This document shows, one piece after another, positions 15,294 through 21,580 of a stretch of 26,944 nt of DNA (within the stretch, counting starts at the first letter, position 1; the number at the start of each line of letters is the position of its first letter). Location: NCBI GenBank assembly GCA_964593865.1, contig CAZQKE010000087.1, positions 1 to 26,944 on the forward strand. Direction: 5' to 3'. Origin of the DNA: CAZQKE01 sp964593865 (GTDB lineage: Bacteria; Chloroflexota; Anaerolineae; JAAYZQ01). The position numbers and the translations under genes are program-made. A model generated the notes under the pieces. It ran no database searches, was not told where the DNA came from, and was given only the letters and a program-made list of their open reading frames with translations.

Positions 15294-16460
15294 ATGAGAG
15301 ACGTCAGCATCATCGGCATCGGACAGACAAAGGTTGCGGAACATTGGGATCGCTCCCTGCGGCACCTGGCGGGGGAAGCGATCCTGGCGGCTATGGAGGA
15401 CGCCGGGATAGAGCCTCGCGCCGTGGAAGCCCTCTACGTGGGGAACATGCTTTCCGGCGTCCTCACGGGGCAGGAGCACTTGGGCGCACTCATCGCCGAT
15501 TTCGTGGGATTGCGGGGTGTTGAGGCGGTTAAAGTCGAGGCGGCTTGCGGTTCCGGAGCGGCAGCCCTGCGGCTGGGCTACGGGATGGTGGCCGGGGGGC
15601 TGCATGATTTCGTCATCGTCTGCGGCGTGGAAAAGATGACCGACAGCCCCACCGCCGAGACCACGGCGGGCCTGGTCATGGCCGCCGACGCCGATTACGA
15701 AAGCATCCACGGGTTGAGCTTTGTCGCCATCAACGCCCTGTTGATGCGCCGCTACATGCACGAGTACGGCGTCCGCCACGAGGATTTTGCGCCGTTTACC
15801 GTCAATGCCCACCGCAACGCCGTGGGTAACCCCAATGCCATGTACCGACGGCCCGTCACCGTCGAGCAGTTCAAAAGGGCACGCATGATCGCCGACCCCA
15901 TCAACCTGATGGATTCATCGGGCATCGGTGATGGAGCCGCTGCCGTCGTCCTTTGCCCGGCGAGCATGGCCCGCGACTTTGGCAAAGGACGGACGGTCCA
16001 CATTCGCGCCTCTGCCCTGGCGACCGATGCCGTAGCCTTACACGACCGGCGCGATCCCCTGTGGCTGGCCGCTGCGGAGGCTTCGGCTTTCAAAGCCTAC
16101 CAACAGGCGGGAGTCGGTCCGCGCAGCATAGATCTTTTTGAGTTGCACGATGCCTTTACCATCATGTCGGCTTTGAGTCTGGAAGCGGCGGGCTTTGCCG
16201 AACGGGGCAAAGGGACCTGGCTGGCCCGTGACGGCGAGATCCGCCGCGAAGGGCGCATCCCCATCTGTACGATGGGCGGGCTGAAGGCGCGGGGGCATCC
16301 CGTCGGCGCAACGGGCATCTACCAAGTGGTGGAGCTCGCCTTGCAGCTGCGCGGCGAGGCCGGGGAAAACCAGATCCCCAATGCCCACCTGGGCATGGCT
16401 CAGAACATCGGCGGCAGCGGAGCGACGGTCATTACCCATATTTTGGAATCGTCGGGCTAA
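15294..16460 (+). CDS. Thiolase (acetyl-CoA acetyltransferase, archaeal/SCP-x-like)
   Basis: Forms acetoacetyl-CoA from two acetyl-CoA, feeding the adjacent HMG-CoA synthase. 388 residues with thiolase landmarks: nucleophilic Cys85 in VEAACGSGAAAL, His285 in ELHDAFT, and GGLKARGHPVGATG with His335. The HDAF form and the length match the archaeal/SCP-x subgroup rather than the classical bacterial AtoB type. ATG 15294 has GGGGGAG 10 nt upstream and starts MRDVSIIGIGQTK, as usual for the subgroup. It is in series with the synthase (18 bp gap) and the DUF35 gene (64 bp gap). Confidence 0.93.
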   Translation: MRDVSIIGIGQTKVAEHWDRSLRHLAGEAILAAMEDAGIEPRAVEALYVGNMLSGVLTGQEHLGALIADFVGLRGVEAVKVEAACGSGAAALRLGYGMVAGGLHDFVIVCGVEKMTDSPTAETTAGLVMAADADYESIHGLSFVAINALLMRRYMHEYGVRHEDFAPFTVNAHRNAVGNPNAMYRRPVTVEQFKRARMIADPINLMDSSGIGDGAAAVVLCPASMARDFGKGRTVHIRASALATDAVALHDRRDPLWLAAAEASAFKAYQQAGVGPRSIDLFELHDAFTIMSALSLEAAGFAERGKGTWLARDGEIRREGRIPICTMGGLKARGHPVGATGIYQVVELALQLRGEAGENQIPNAHLGMAQNIGGSGATVITHILESSG

Positions 16461-16477
16461 TTAGGACTTTTGGGGGA

Positions 16478-16506
16478 TTGCATTCGCGAGAAAAAGCGAG
16501 TATCAT
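16478..16506 (+). promoter_or_regulatory. Possible internal promoter before the DUF35 gene
   Basis: TTGCAT (16478-16483), a 17-bp spacer and TATCAT (16501-16506) lie 18 bp before the ATG at 16525. It could provide extra transcription of the bridging protein. Read-through from the thiolase gene is also likely. Confidence 0.5.
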
Positions 16507-16524
16507 AAAGTAGAGGAGGGCAGT

Positions 16525-16938
16525 ATGAACATTCCGAGATATTGGCGGCTGCAAAACCAACGGTACTCGTTGGTCGGTGAGGTGTGCAACAAGTGTGGGG
16601 CTAGATTGTTCCCGCCCCGCGACGTCTGCCCGGAATGCAGCGAGCCGGCCTACGAACCGTTCACCTTCAGCGGGCGCGGGCGTGTCTATTCCCATGCTAC
16701 CGTCTACCAGGCCCCGGCGGGCTATGAAGAGTTTGTGCCCTATACCGTCGCCCTGGTTGAGCTGGATGAAGGGCCGCTGGTCACGGCCCAGTTGACCGAT
16801 GTGGATCAAGACCGGGTTGAGATCGGAATGCCGGTGGAGATGGTCACGCGCAAACTGCGCGAAGAGGGCGAAGATGGAGTGATCGTCTACGGCTACAAGT
16901 TCCGCCCCGCCGGATTGACCTCACCCCAACCTGCGTAA
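16525..16938 (+). CDS. Zn-ribbon/OB-fold protein (DUF35)
   Basis: 137 residues. A rubredoxin-like zinc ribbon (Cys21, Cys24, Cys35, Cys38 in CNKCGARLFP and CPEC) is followed by an OB fold with FSGRGRVYSHATVYQAP and PYTVALVELDEGPLVTAQL, the usual DUF35 pattern. In archaea a DUF35 protein bridges thiolase and HMG-CoA synthase and shares their CoA site, so that acetoacetyl-CoA is channelled. The gene order here (synthase, thiolase, DUF35) supports the same role. GGAGG lies 6 nt before the ATG. The stretch after it (16939-17140) holds only the palindromic repeats. Confidence 0.93.
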   Translation: MNIPRYWRLQNQRYSLVGEVCNKCGARLFPPRDVCPECSEPAYEPFTFSGRGRVYSHATVYQAPAGYEEFVPYTVALVELDEGPLVTAQLTDVDQDRVEIGMPVEMVTRKLREEGEDGVIVYGYKFRPAGLTSPQPA

Positions 16939-16980
16939 GCACCGAGATTCGCCCCGCCGGCTCCGCGCCACGCGCGGGGG

Positions 16981-17100
16981 CCTTCGCGTCTCCGGTTCAA
17001 TCCTCTGGAACCGCCAAGCCGCGAAGGGCACGAAGGTTTTCCTTTTCCTTCTCTGTGCCCTTTGCGCCTTGGCGGTTCTGATTTTTCAAGACGCCAAAGG
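16981..17100. repeat. Second locus of the palindromic repeat family (two units)
   Basis: The unit at 16981-17036 repeats the pattern CCTTCGCG...CCGGTTCAA, then GGAACCGCCAAGCCGCGAAG. After a pyrimidine tract (TTTTCCTTTTCC) a second, more degenerate unit runs from about 17055 (CTTTGCGCCTTGGCGGTTC...AAGACGCCAAAGG) to 17100. They are clearly the same family as 3764-3978 and lie between the DUF35 gene and the argS promoter. No gene is seen in this gap. Confidence 0.85.
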
Positions 17101-17140
17101 TGTGATGGCTCCACGGCCTTGCGGAGATCGGCGACGACGT

Positions 17141-17169
17141 TTGACCATTCTCCCGTTTGGGTTTATAAT
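17141..17169 (+). promoter_or_regulatory. Promoter of argS
   Basis: TTGACC (17141-17146), exactly 17 bp, and a perfect TATAAT (17164-17169), with the ATG 29 bp downstream of the -10. The best promoter in the window together with that of the glutaredoxin operon. It rules out in-frame starts upstream of 17198. Confidence 0.85.
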
Positions 17170-17197
17170 GCCCTCACTTTATCGCACGGAGGCACCG

Positions 17198-18925
17198 ATG
17201 GTTCGGAACCAACTGGCCCAACTGGTCTACCAGGCAACCCGCAAAGCCCAAAAGAAAAAAAGCCTGCCCCGCACTCCCATCCCGAAGGTCATCATTGAGC
17301 GACCTCGCCGGCCGGAACACGGTGACTATGCCACCGGTTTGCCCCTCAAAATGATCCGCGATGTCAATGCTGCCCTCAAAGCGGCCGAGCAGCCCACGCT
17401 CAGCCCGGTGGATGTGGGGCGGCGCATCGTCCACCGCCTGCCCGATGTCCCTTTCATCGGCCGGGTGGAAGTGGCGCCACCGGGGTTCATCAACTTCAAG
17501 CTGGATGAAGGCTGGCTGGCCCGACAGGTGGAGACCATCTTGGAAGCCGGGGAGGGTTGGGGCCACATAAACCTGGGCGACGGCAAACGGGTGCAGGTTG
17601 AATACGGAAGCGCAAATCCCACCGGCCCCCTCCATGTCGGCTTTGGTCGTAACCTGGTCCTGGGCGACACCTTGGCCAACGTCCTGGCCGCCGCCGGATA
17701 CGACGTGCAGCGCGAGTACTATGTCAATGATGCCGGTTCGCAGATGGAGAAACTGGGGGAAAGCCTTTACGTGCGCTACTGTGAGCTGCTGGGCCACGAT
17801 GTAGGCGACATCCCGGAAGGCGGCTACCGGGGCGACTATGTGCGGGACTGGGCACGGCGGGTGGTGGATGAAGAAGGCGACCGCTACTTGCAGCTACCCC
17901 GCCAGGAGGCCATAGACCTGCTGCGCGAAAGGGCCTACCAGATCGCCATGGAGGGCATCCGTGATGACTGCGCCCGCATGAACATCCACTACGACCGTTG
18001 GTTCTCGGAAAGATCGCTCTACGACCCCGATGCCTACCCCGATCTGGGGGGCATCAGCCTTTTTGACCGGGTCATGAGCATCCTGCGCACCGGCGGTCAC
18101 CTCTACATGGCCGAAGGCGCGGTCTGGTTCAACGCCAAAGCGTTGGGCGGGGATAAGGACGAAGTGATCATCCGCTCCAACGGCAAGCCGGGCTACTTTG
18201 TTTCGGACATCGCCTACCACTATGACAAATTCGTGCGGCGTGGCTTTGACTGGGTGATTGATGTCTGGGGGGCCGACCATCAGGGCCATGTGCCGCGCAT
18301 GAAGGCCATGATGCGGGCTTTGGAGCTGGATCCGGAGCGGCTGACCTTGTACATCTACCAAATGGTGACGCTCCTGGAAAGCGGAGAGCAGGTGCGTCTT
18401 TCCAAGCGGGCGGGCACGCAGGTCAACCTGCGCGACTTGCTGGACGACATCGGTCCCGACGCTGCCCGTTTCTTCCTGGCTTCCCGTGCTGCCGACAGCC
18501 AAATGGACCTGGACCTGGACCTGGCACGCCGCGAATCGGACGAAAATCCCGTCTATTATGTCCAATATGGTCATGCCCGCATTGCCAGTATCTTGCGCTA
18601 TGCTGCCGAGCGGGGTCACAGCGACGAAGGGGCCGACGTTTCCCTGCTGACCCATCCTGCCGAGCTGGCCCTCATCCGCAAGATGCTGGAACTACCCGAA
18701 GTGGTGGCCCGCGCCGCCCAAGAGCTGGCTCCCCACCACCTGACCTACTATGCCCAGGACCTGGCCGCTACTTTCCACGTCTTCTACCGAGATTGCCGGG
18801 TGGTCAGCTCCGACCCGGCCGATGCCGAGATCACCAAAGCACGGCTGCGCTTGGTCCGGGCGGCCAAGCTGGCCCTGGCCCAGACATTGCGGTTGATCGG
18901 CGTCGGCGCACCGGAAAAGATGTGA
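17198..18925 (+). CDS. argS: Arginyl-tRNA synthetase
   Basis: Class I synthetase charging tRNA-Arg. 575 residues: an N-terminal additional domain with RPRRPEHGDYAT, the catalytic core beginning EYGSANPTGPLHVGFGRN (138-151), the REYYVNDAGSQ segment, GADHQGHVPRMKA, the KMSKS counterpart RLSKRAGT (400-407) and a C-terminal helical anticodon domain starting NPVYYVQYGHARI. The HIGH motif reads H146-V-G-F149, so the second histidine is replaced by phenylalanine. Start ATG 17198 has CGGAGG 5 nt upstream and follows the promoter; the open frame back to 17069 lies over repeat and promoter sequence. Convergent with mutM, with 3 bp between stops. Confidence 0.97.
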   Translation: MVRNQLAQLVYQATRKAQKKKSLPRTPIPKVIIERPRRPEHGDYATGLPLKMIRDVNAALKAAEQPTLSPVDVGRRIVHRLPDVPFIGRVEVAPPGFINFKLDEGWLARQVETILEAGEGWGHINLGDGKRVQVEYGSANPTGPLHVGFGRNLVLGDTLANVLAAAGYDVQREYYVNDAGSQMEKLGESLYVRYCELLGHDVGDIPEGGYRGDYVRDWARRVVDEEGDRYLQLPRQEAIDLLRERAYQIAMEGIRDDCARMNIHYDRWFSERSLYDPDAYPDLGGISLFDRVMSILRTGGHLYMAEGAVWFNAKALGGDKDEVIIRSNGKPGYFVSDIAYHYDKFVRRGFDWVIDVWGADHQGHVPRMKAMMRALELDPERLTLYIYQMVTLLESGEQVRLSKRAGTQVNLRDLLDDIGPDAARFFLASRAADSQMDLDLDLARRESDENPVYYVQYGHARIASILRYAAERGHSDEGADVSLLTHPAELALIRKMLELPEVVARAAQELAPHHLTYYAQDLAATFHVFYRDCRVVSSDPADAEITKARLRLVRAAKLALAQTLRLIGVGAPEKM

Positions 18926-18928
18926 GCG

Positions 18929-19744
18929 TTACCGCTGGCAGCGAGGGCAAAAATGGGTGGATCGCCCGCCGACGACGATGCGCTCAACGGGCGTCCCACA
19001 GGCGACACAGGGCCGTCCTCCCCGCTTGTACACGGCCAATCGGCTCCGGTAGCGACCGGCTCGGCCCTGAACGTCCACGTATCCCCCATCGTCCAGCGTG
19101 GTCCCGCGCTCGGCGACGGCGGATTGTAGAACGGAGCGGATCGCCTCGTATAGGCGGGCTTGTTCGGTGGGGGAAAGGGAATCGGCCCGGCGCAAGGGGT
19201 GGAGCCGGGCGGCAAAGAGGACTTCGTCGGCGTAGATATTCCCCAACCCTGCCAGAAACCGCTGGTTGAGTAACAACGACTTGAGCCGCCCCGAACGGCG
19301 TTCCAGCTGCCGCCGGAACGCTTCCAGGGTAAACTCCTCGGCCAACGGTTCCGGCCCCAGCCGACCGATCACGCAGGAGGCATCGTCCACCAGGTGGATC
19401 CGCCCGAATTTGCGCACGTCGTGGAAACGCAGCTGACGACCGTCATCCAGGTCCAAGATGACGTGGGTGTGGGGGGCAAGAGGCTCATCGCGGGAGGCGA
19501 TCCGCAACCGGCCGCTCATCCTGAGGTGGATGAACAGCCATCCGTGGTCCAGTTCCACGGCGATATATTTGCCCCGCCGCTTCACGGCCACGACGCACCG
19601 CCCTCCGATCCGGGCCGGGAACAGATCCGCAGAGGGATGGGCGATGATGCGCGGCCAGCGCACCGTCGCCCCGGTAAAGGTTCGTCCCGTCAGGGGACGG
19701 CGTAACCCCCGGACTACCGTTTCGACTTCGGGCAGCTCAGGCAT
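18929..19744 (-). CDS. mutM: Formamidopyrimidine-DNA glycosylase (Fpg/MutM)
   Basis: Bifunctional base-excision repair enzyme that removes 8-oxoguanine and nicks the abasic site. 271 residues, a normal length. It starts MPELPEVETV, with the catalytic Pro2 and Glu3, then KRRGKYI (Lys59, equivalent to the conserved Lys57), LRMSGRLRI, LLLNQRFLAGLGNIYADE with the H2TH region, and a C-terminal zinc finger (CVACG and CPRC). The ATG at 19744 was chosen because Pro2 must be the N-terminal nucleophile; the longer frame reaching 19837 overlaps maf. It overlaps the maf stop by 8 bp and is the last gene of the glutaredoxin/HIT/maf operon. Confidence 0.97.
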   Translation of the reverse strand: MPELPEVETVVRGLRRPLTGRTFTGATVRWPRIIAHPSADLFPARIGGRCVVAVKRRGKYIAVELDHGWLFIHLRMSGRLRIASRDEPLAPHTHVILDLDDGRQLRFHDVRKFGRIHLVDDASCVIGRLGPEPLAEEFTLEAFRRQLERRSGRLKSLLLNQRFLAGLGNIYADEVLFAARLHPLRRADSLSPTEQARLYEAIRSVLQSAVAERGTTLDDGGYVDVQGRAGRYRSRLAVYKRGGRPCVACGTPVERIVVGGRSTHFCPRCQR

Positions 19745-20414
19745 AGGGATCGGCAAGGAGTTGAGATGCCACCTCGCAATCGCGCTGGAGGAAGGCTTGA
19801 CAGGCGGTAGGCGTGTGGACCGGGGGCTTGACGTCAAAGCGGGCCAGGGCTTGGGTCAGGTGACAAAGGGGCAGGCCGATCACGTTCAGCCAACAGCCGT
19901 CCACATGGGTCACGGGATGGAATCCCCGATGCTGGATGGCGTAAGCCCCCGCTTTGTCCATGGGATCGCCGCCGGAAACGTAGGCGGCGATCTCGTCATC
20001 GTCGTAATTGCGCATCCACACTAAACTTTCGGCCAATTTGCAAACCATCCGCCGACTGCTCGGATGCCAGACGCTCAGGCCGGTGTACACCCAGTGAGGG
20101 CGGCCCCGGAGCCGACGCAACATGCGCACCGCCTCGTCGGCGTCCTGCGGCTTGCCCAGCACCTGACCTTCCTGCACGACGATTGTATCGGCGGCGACGA
20201 TCAACTCATCATCTCGCCCCGTTCCCAAAGCCAGGGCTTTGGCCTGGCTGATCCGCAAGACCATCTCGGTAGGCGGTTCGGCCCGCCACTGGCTTTCGTC
20301 CACATTGGTCGCCTTGACGACAAAGGGGATGCCCAAGAGGGATAAAAGTTGTCGTCTTCGCGGCGAGCCGGAGGCCAAAATCAACCGCCGAATGCGCACA
20401 TCATCACAGCTCAT
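19737..20414 (-). CDS. maf: Maf-family nucleoside triphosphate pyrophosphatase
   Basis: 225 residues. Maf proteins hydrolyse non-canonical or modified nucleoside triphosphates (dTTP/UTP or m7GTP types) and thereby sanitise the nucleotide pool. Motifs are LILASGSPRRRQLLSLLG at the start, VDES, AADTIV with the conserved Asp, LGKPQDADEA, and a YTGLSV/DKAGAYAIQ block. The C-terminal extension after GLPLCHL is about 35 residues and not conserved. ATG 20414 is preferred: GGAG lies 5 nt before it and it overlaps the HIT stop by 11 bp. Substrate class cannot be decided by eye. Confidence 0.94.
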   Translation of the reverse strand: MSCDDVRIRRLILASGSPRRRQLLSLLGIPFVVKATNVDESQWRAEPPTEMVLRISQAKALALGTGRDDELIVAADTIVVQEGQVLGKPQDADEAVRMLRRLRGRPHWVYTGLSVWHPSSRRMVCKLAESLVWMRNYDDDEIAAYVSGGDPMDKAGAYAIQHRGFHPVTHVDGCWLNVIGLPLCHLTQALARFDVKPPVHTPTACQAFLQRDCEVASQLLADPYA

Positions 20415-20853
20415 CTCTTCTCCATCCTTCCAACGCCCGGCGGATGCCGGATGCCGTTTCCTCCAGCGCAGCGCGGGAGGCGCGGGCGTAGCCGGGACCG
20501 ACGCGCAAGCCGAAACCGTCGCCCACAAAGCGGGGGAAAAGGTGCAGGTGGACGTGGGGGACTTCTTGCCCGGCGGCGGCCCCGTCGAGCAAAAAGAGGC
20601 TAACACCGGGACACCCCACGGCGGCCCGCAAGGCCGCCGTCAGCCGCATACCAACCCGAAAAACCTTCCCGCCCGTTTCCTCATCCAGATCGGCCAGCTG
20701 CGCTGCATGGCGGCGGGGGACGACCAGGAGGTGGCCTGGGCGAGGGGGCTGGCGGATGTCCATGAAAGCCACGACCTCGTCGTCCCGGTAGACGAAGCTG
20801 GCCGGGGCACGACCGGCAATGATCTCACAAAAGATGCAGGGGGTAGAAAGCAT
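20404..20853 (-). CDS. HIT-family nucleotide hydrolase/transferase
   Basis: 149 residues. The histidine triad HVHLHLFPR (His100, 102, 104) and the N-terminal zinc-type CIFCEIIAGR identify a HIT (HINT/Hit-like) protein, which cleaves adenylated or other nucleotidyl phosphoramidates and dinucleotides. PGHLLVVPRRH is the upstream family block. It begins 12 bp after the glutaredoxin-PDZ stop with a weak AGGG Shine-Dalgarno, and its stop overlaps maf. The exact substrate is unknown. Confidence 0.93.
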   Translation of the reverse strand: MLSTPCIFCEIIAGRAPASFVYRDDEVVAFMDIRQPPRPGHLLVVPRRHAAQLADLDEETGGKVFRVGMRLTAALRAAVGCPGVSLFLLDGAAAGQEVPHVHLHLFPRFVGDGFGLRVGPGYARASRAALEETASGIRRALEGWRRDEL

Positions 20854-20865
20854 CGGCCTACCCTT

Positions 20866-21390
20866 TCAGAAGCGGACCAGCGTGCCGTGCGTCTGCCCGT
20901 TGCGGACGTAGGTTAGGGGCACGGCCCGGCCCTGAGGGATCTGGGCCACCAGCCTATGCACATCTTCGGCCCGGAAGACCGGTTGCCCCCCTAAGCCGGT
21001 GATGACATCTCCGGGCCGCAGCCCGGCCCGCTCCGCCGGAGAGCCGGGTCGCACACGGCCCACGTAAGCCCCACTGTCGGGAATGCCGGGATGTTTGGCC
21101 GCCTGCGAGGCGGCATCGGCGACGGCAGCCCCCAGGCGGGGCTTGGAAGCGGTGGCCTTGCGCTGCTGCAGCAACTGCATCAACAGTGGCCGGTTGAAGC
21201 CGACGACGACCTGACCGTCGATGGTCGTGACCGGCACACCCCGCTGCCCGGAGATCTGGATCATCTCCCTGGCGGCCAGCGGATCGGCAGCCACATTCTT
21301 TTCCACAAAAGGAACACCCTGCTGCGAAAGAAACTCTTTCGTCTGTCGGCAATAGGGTCAAGTGGGCGTTGTATACACGATGACGCTCAT
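20866..21390 (-). CDS. Selenocysteine-containing glutaredoxin-like protein fused to a PDZ domain (in-frame TGA read as Sec)
   Basis: The ATG at 21390 gives MSVIVYTTPT, then TGA (codon 11, 21358-21360), then PYCRQTKEFLSQQGVPF. The TGA falls exactly on the first cysteine of the glutaredoxin CPYC motif, giving U11-P-Y-C14. Family landmarks continue: FVEKNVAADP, SGQRGVPVTTIDG with the cis-proline, and VVVGFNRPLL. A PDZ domain follows (about 95-172: YVGRVRPGSPAERAGLRPGDVITGLGG). Total 174 residues. The sequence on both sides of the TGA is uniformly conserved family sequence. A SECIS-like hairpin follows the TGA. A start at GTG 21306, the only one that avoids the TGA, has no Shine-Dalgarno and removes the active site. 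Glutaredoxins with Sec at this position are known in other bacteria. Alternatives are a sequencing error (TGC to TGA) or a nonsense mutation. First gene of a HIT/maf/mutM operon. Confidence 0.82.
21325..21341 (-). promoter_or_regulatory. Putative bacterial SECIS hairpin
   Basis: In the leftward mRNA, nt 17-33 after the UGA read CGAAAGA GUU UCUUUCG: a perfect 7-bp stem and 3-nt loop. The loop begins with G and sits 24-26 nt downstream of the UGA. Bacterial SECIS elements lie within the coding region just 3' of the UGA with a G at the start of the apical loop, which agrees. It is not proof: SelB and the sel genes are not in the window. Confidence 0.65.
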
Positions 21391-21397
21391 CTCTGCT

Positions 21398-21404
21398 CCT
21401 CCTT
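21398..21404 (-). promoter_or_regulatory. Shine-Dalgarno deciding the glutaredoxin start
   Basis: AAGGAGG lies 7 nt before the ATG at 21390. It shows that translation begins upstream of the in-frame TGA, so the ribosome must meet that codon. Confidence 0.85.
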
Positions 21405-21416
21405 CCGATGGGGGGC

Positions 21417-21445
21417 ATTATACCGGCAATTGTCCGATCCGTCAA
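21417..21445 (-). promoter_or_regulatory. Promoter of the Sec-glutaredoxin/HIT/maf/mutM operon
   Basis: On the reverse strand TTGACG (21440-21445), exactly 17 bp and a perfect TATAAT (21417-21422), 26 bp before the ATG at 21390. It argues that the gene is expressed and not decaying. Confidence 0.85.
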
Positions 21446-21487
21446 CCGTCGGTCAAGGAGGTGATGGGGCCACCGGAACCGAATCAA

Positions 21488-21544
21488 ATCGCCCCTTTGG
21501 GGCCACAGACCGGGTGCACCGGCGAGAGGCCCGAAAGGGGCGAT
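21488..21544. repeat. 57-bp symmetric stem-loop between the eRF1-like gene and the glutaredoxin promoter
   Basis: Outer arms of 11 bp (ATCGCCCCTTT and AAAGGGGCGAT), a one-base mismatch, then 5-bp arms (GGGCC/GGCCC on the transcript strand), a 5x5 internal loop and a 4-bp CCGG stem with a short loop. It follows the stop of the eRF1-like gene by about 36 bp. There is no T-run, so an intrinsic terminator is unlikely. A factor-dependent terminator, a 3' stabiliser or a small mobile palindrome are all possible. Confidence 0.6.
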
Positions 21545-21580
21545 CTGGGCGTTCGCTTGTTCTGTTCCCTCGGACGCACC

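Noticed and set aside
20866..21306. Independent 146-residue PDZ protein starting at GTG 21306
   Set aside because: It has no Shine-Dalgarno and would begin inside a glutaredoxin fold. The upstream frame restores the whole domain with one TGA at the catalytic position.
20954..21487. 177-residue reverse open frame overlapping the glutaredoxin-PDZ gene
   Set aside because: It is an alternate frame of the same strand, arginine-rich, and starts upstream of the mapped promoter.
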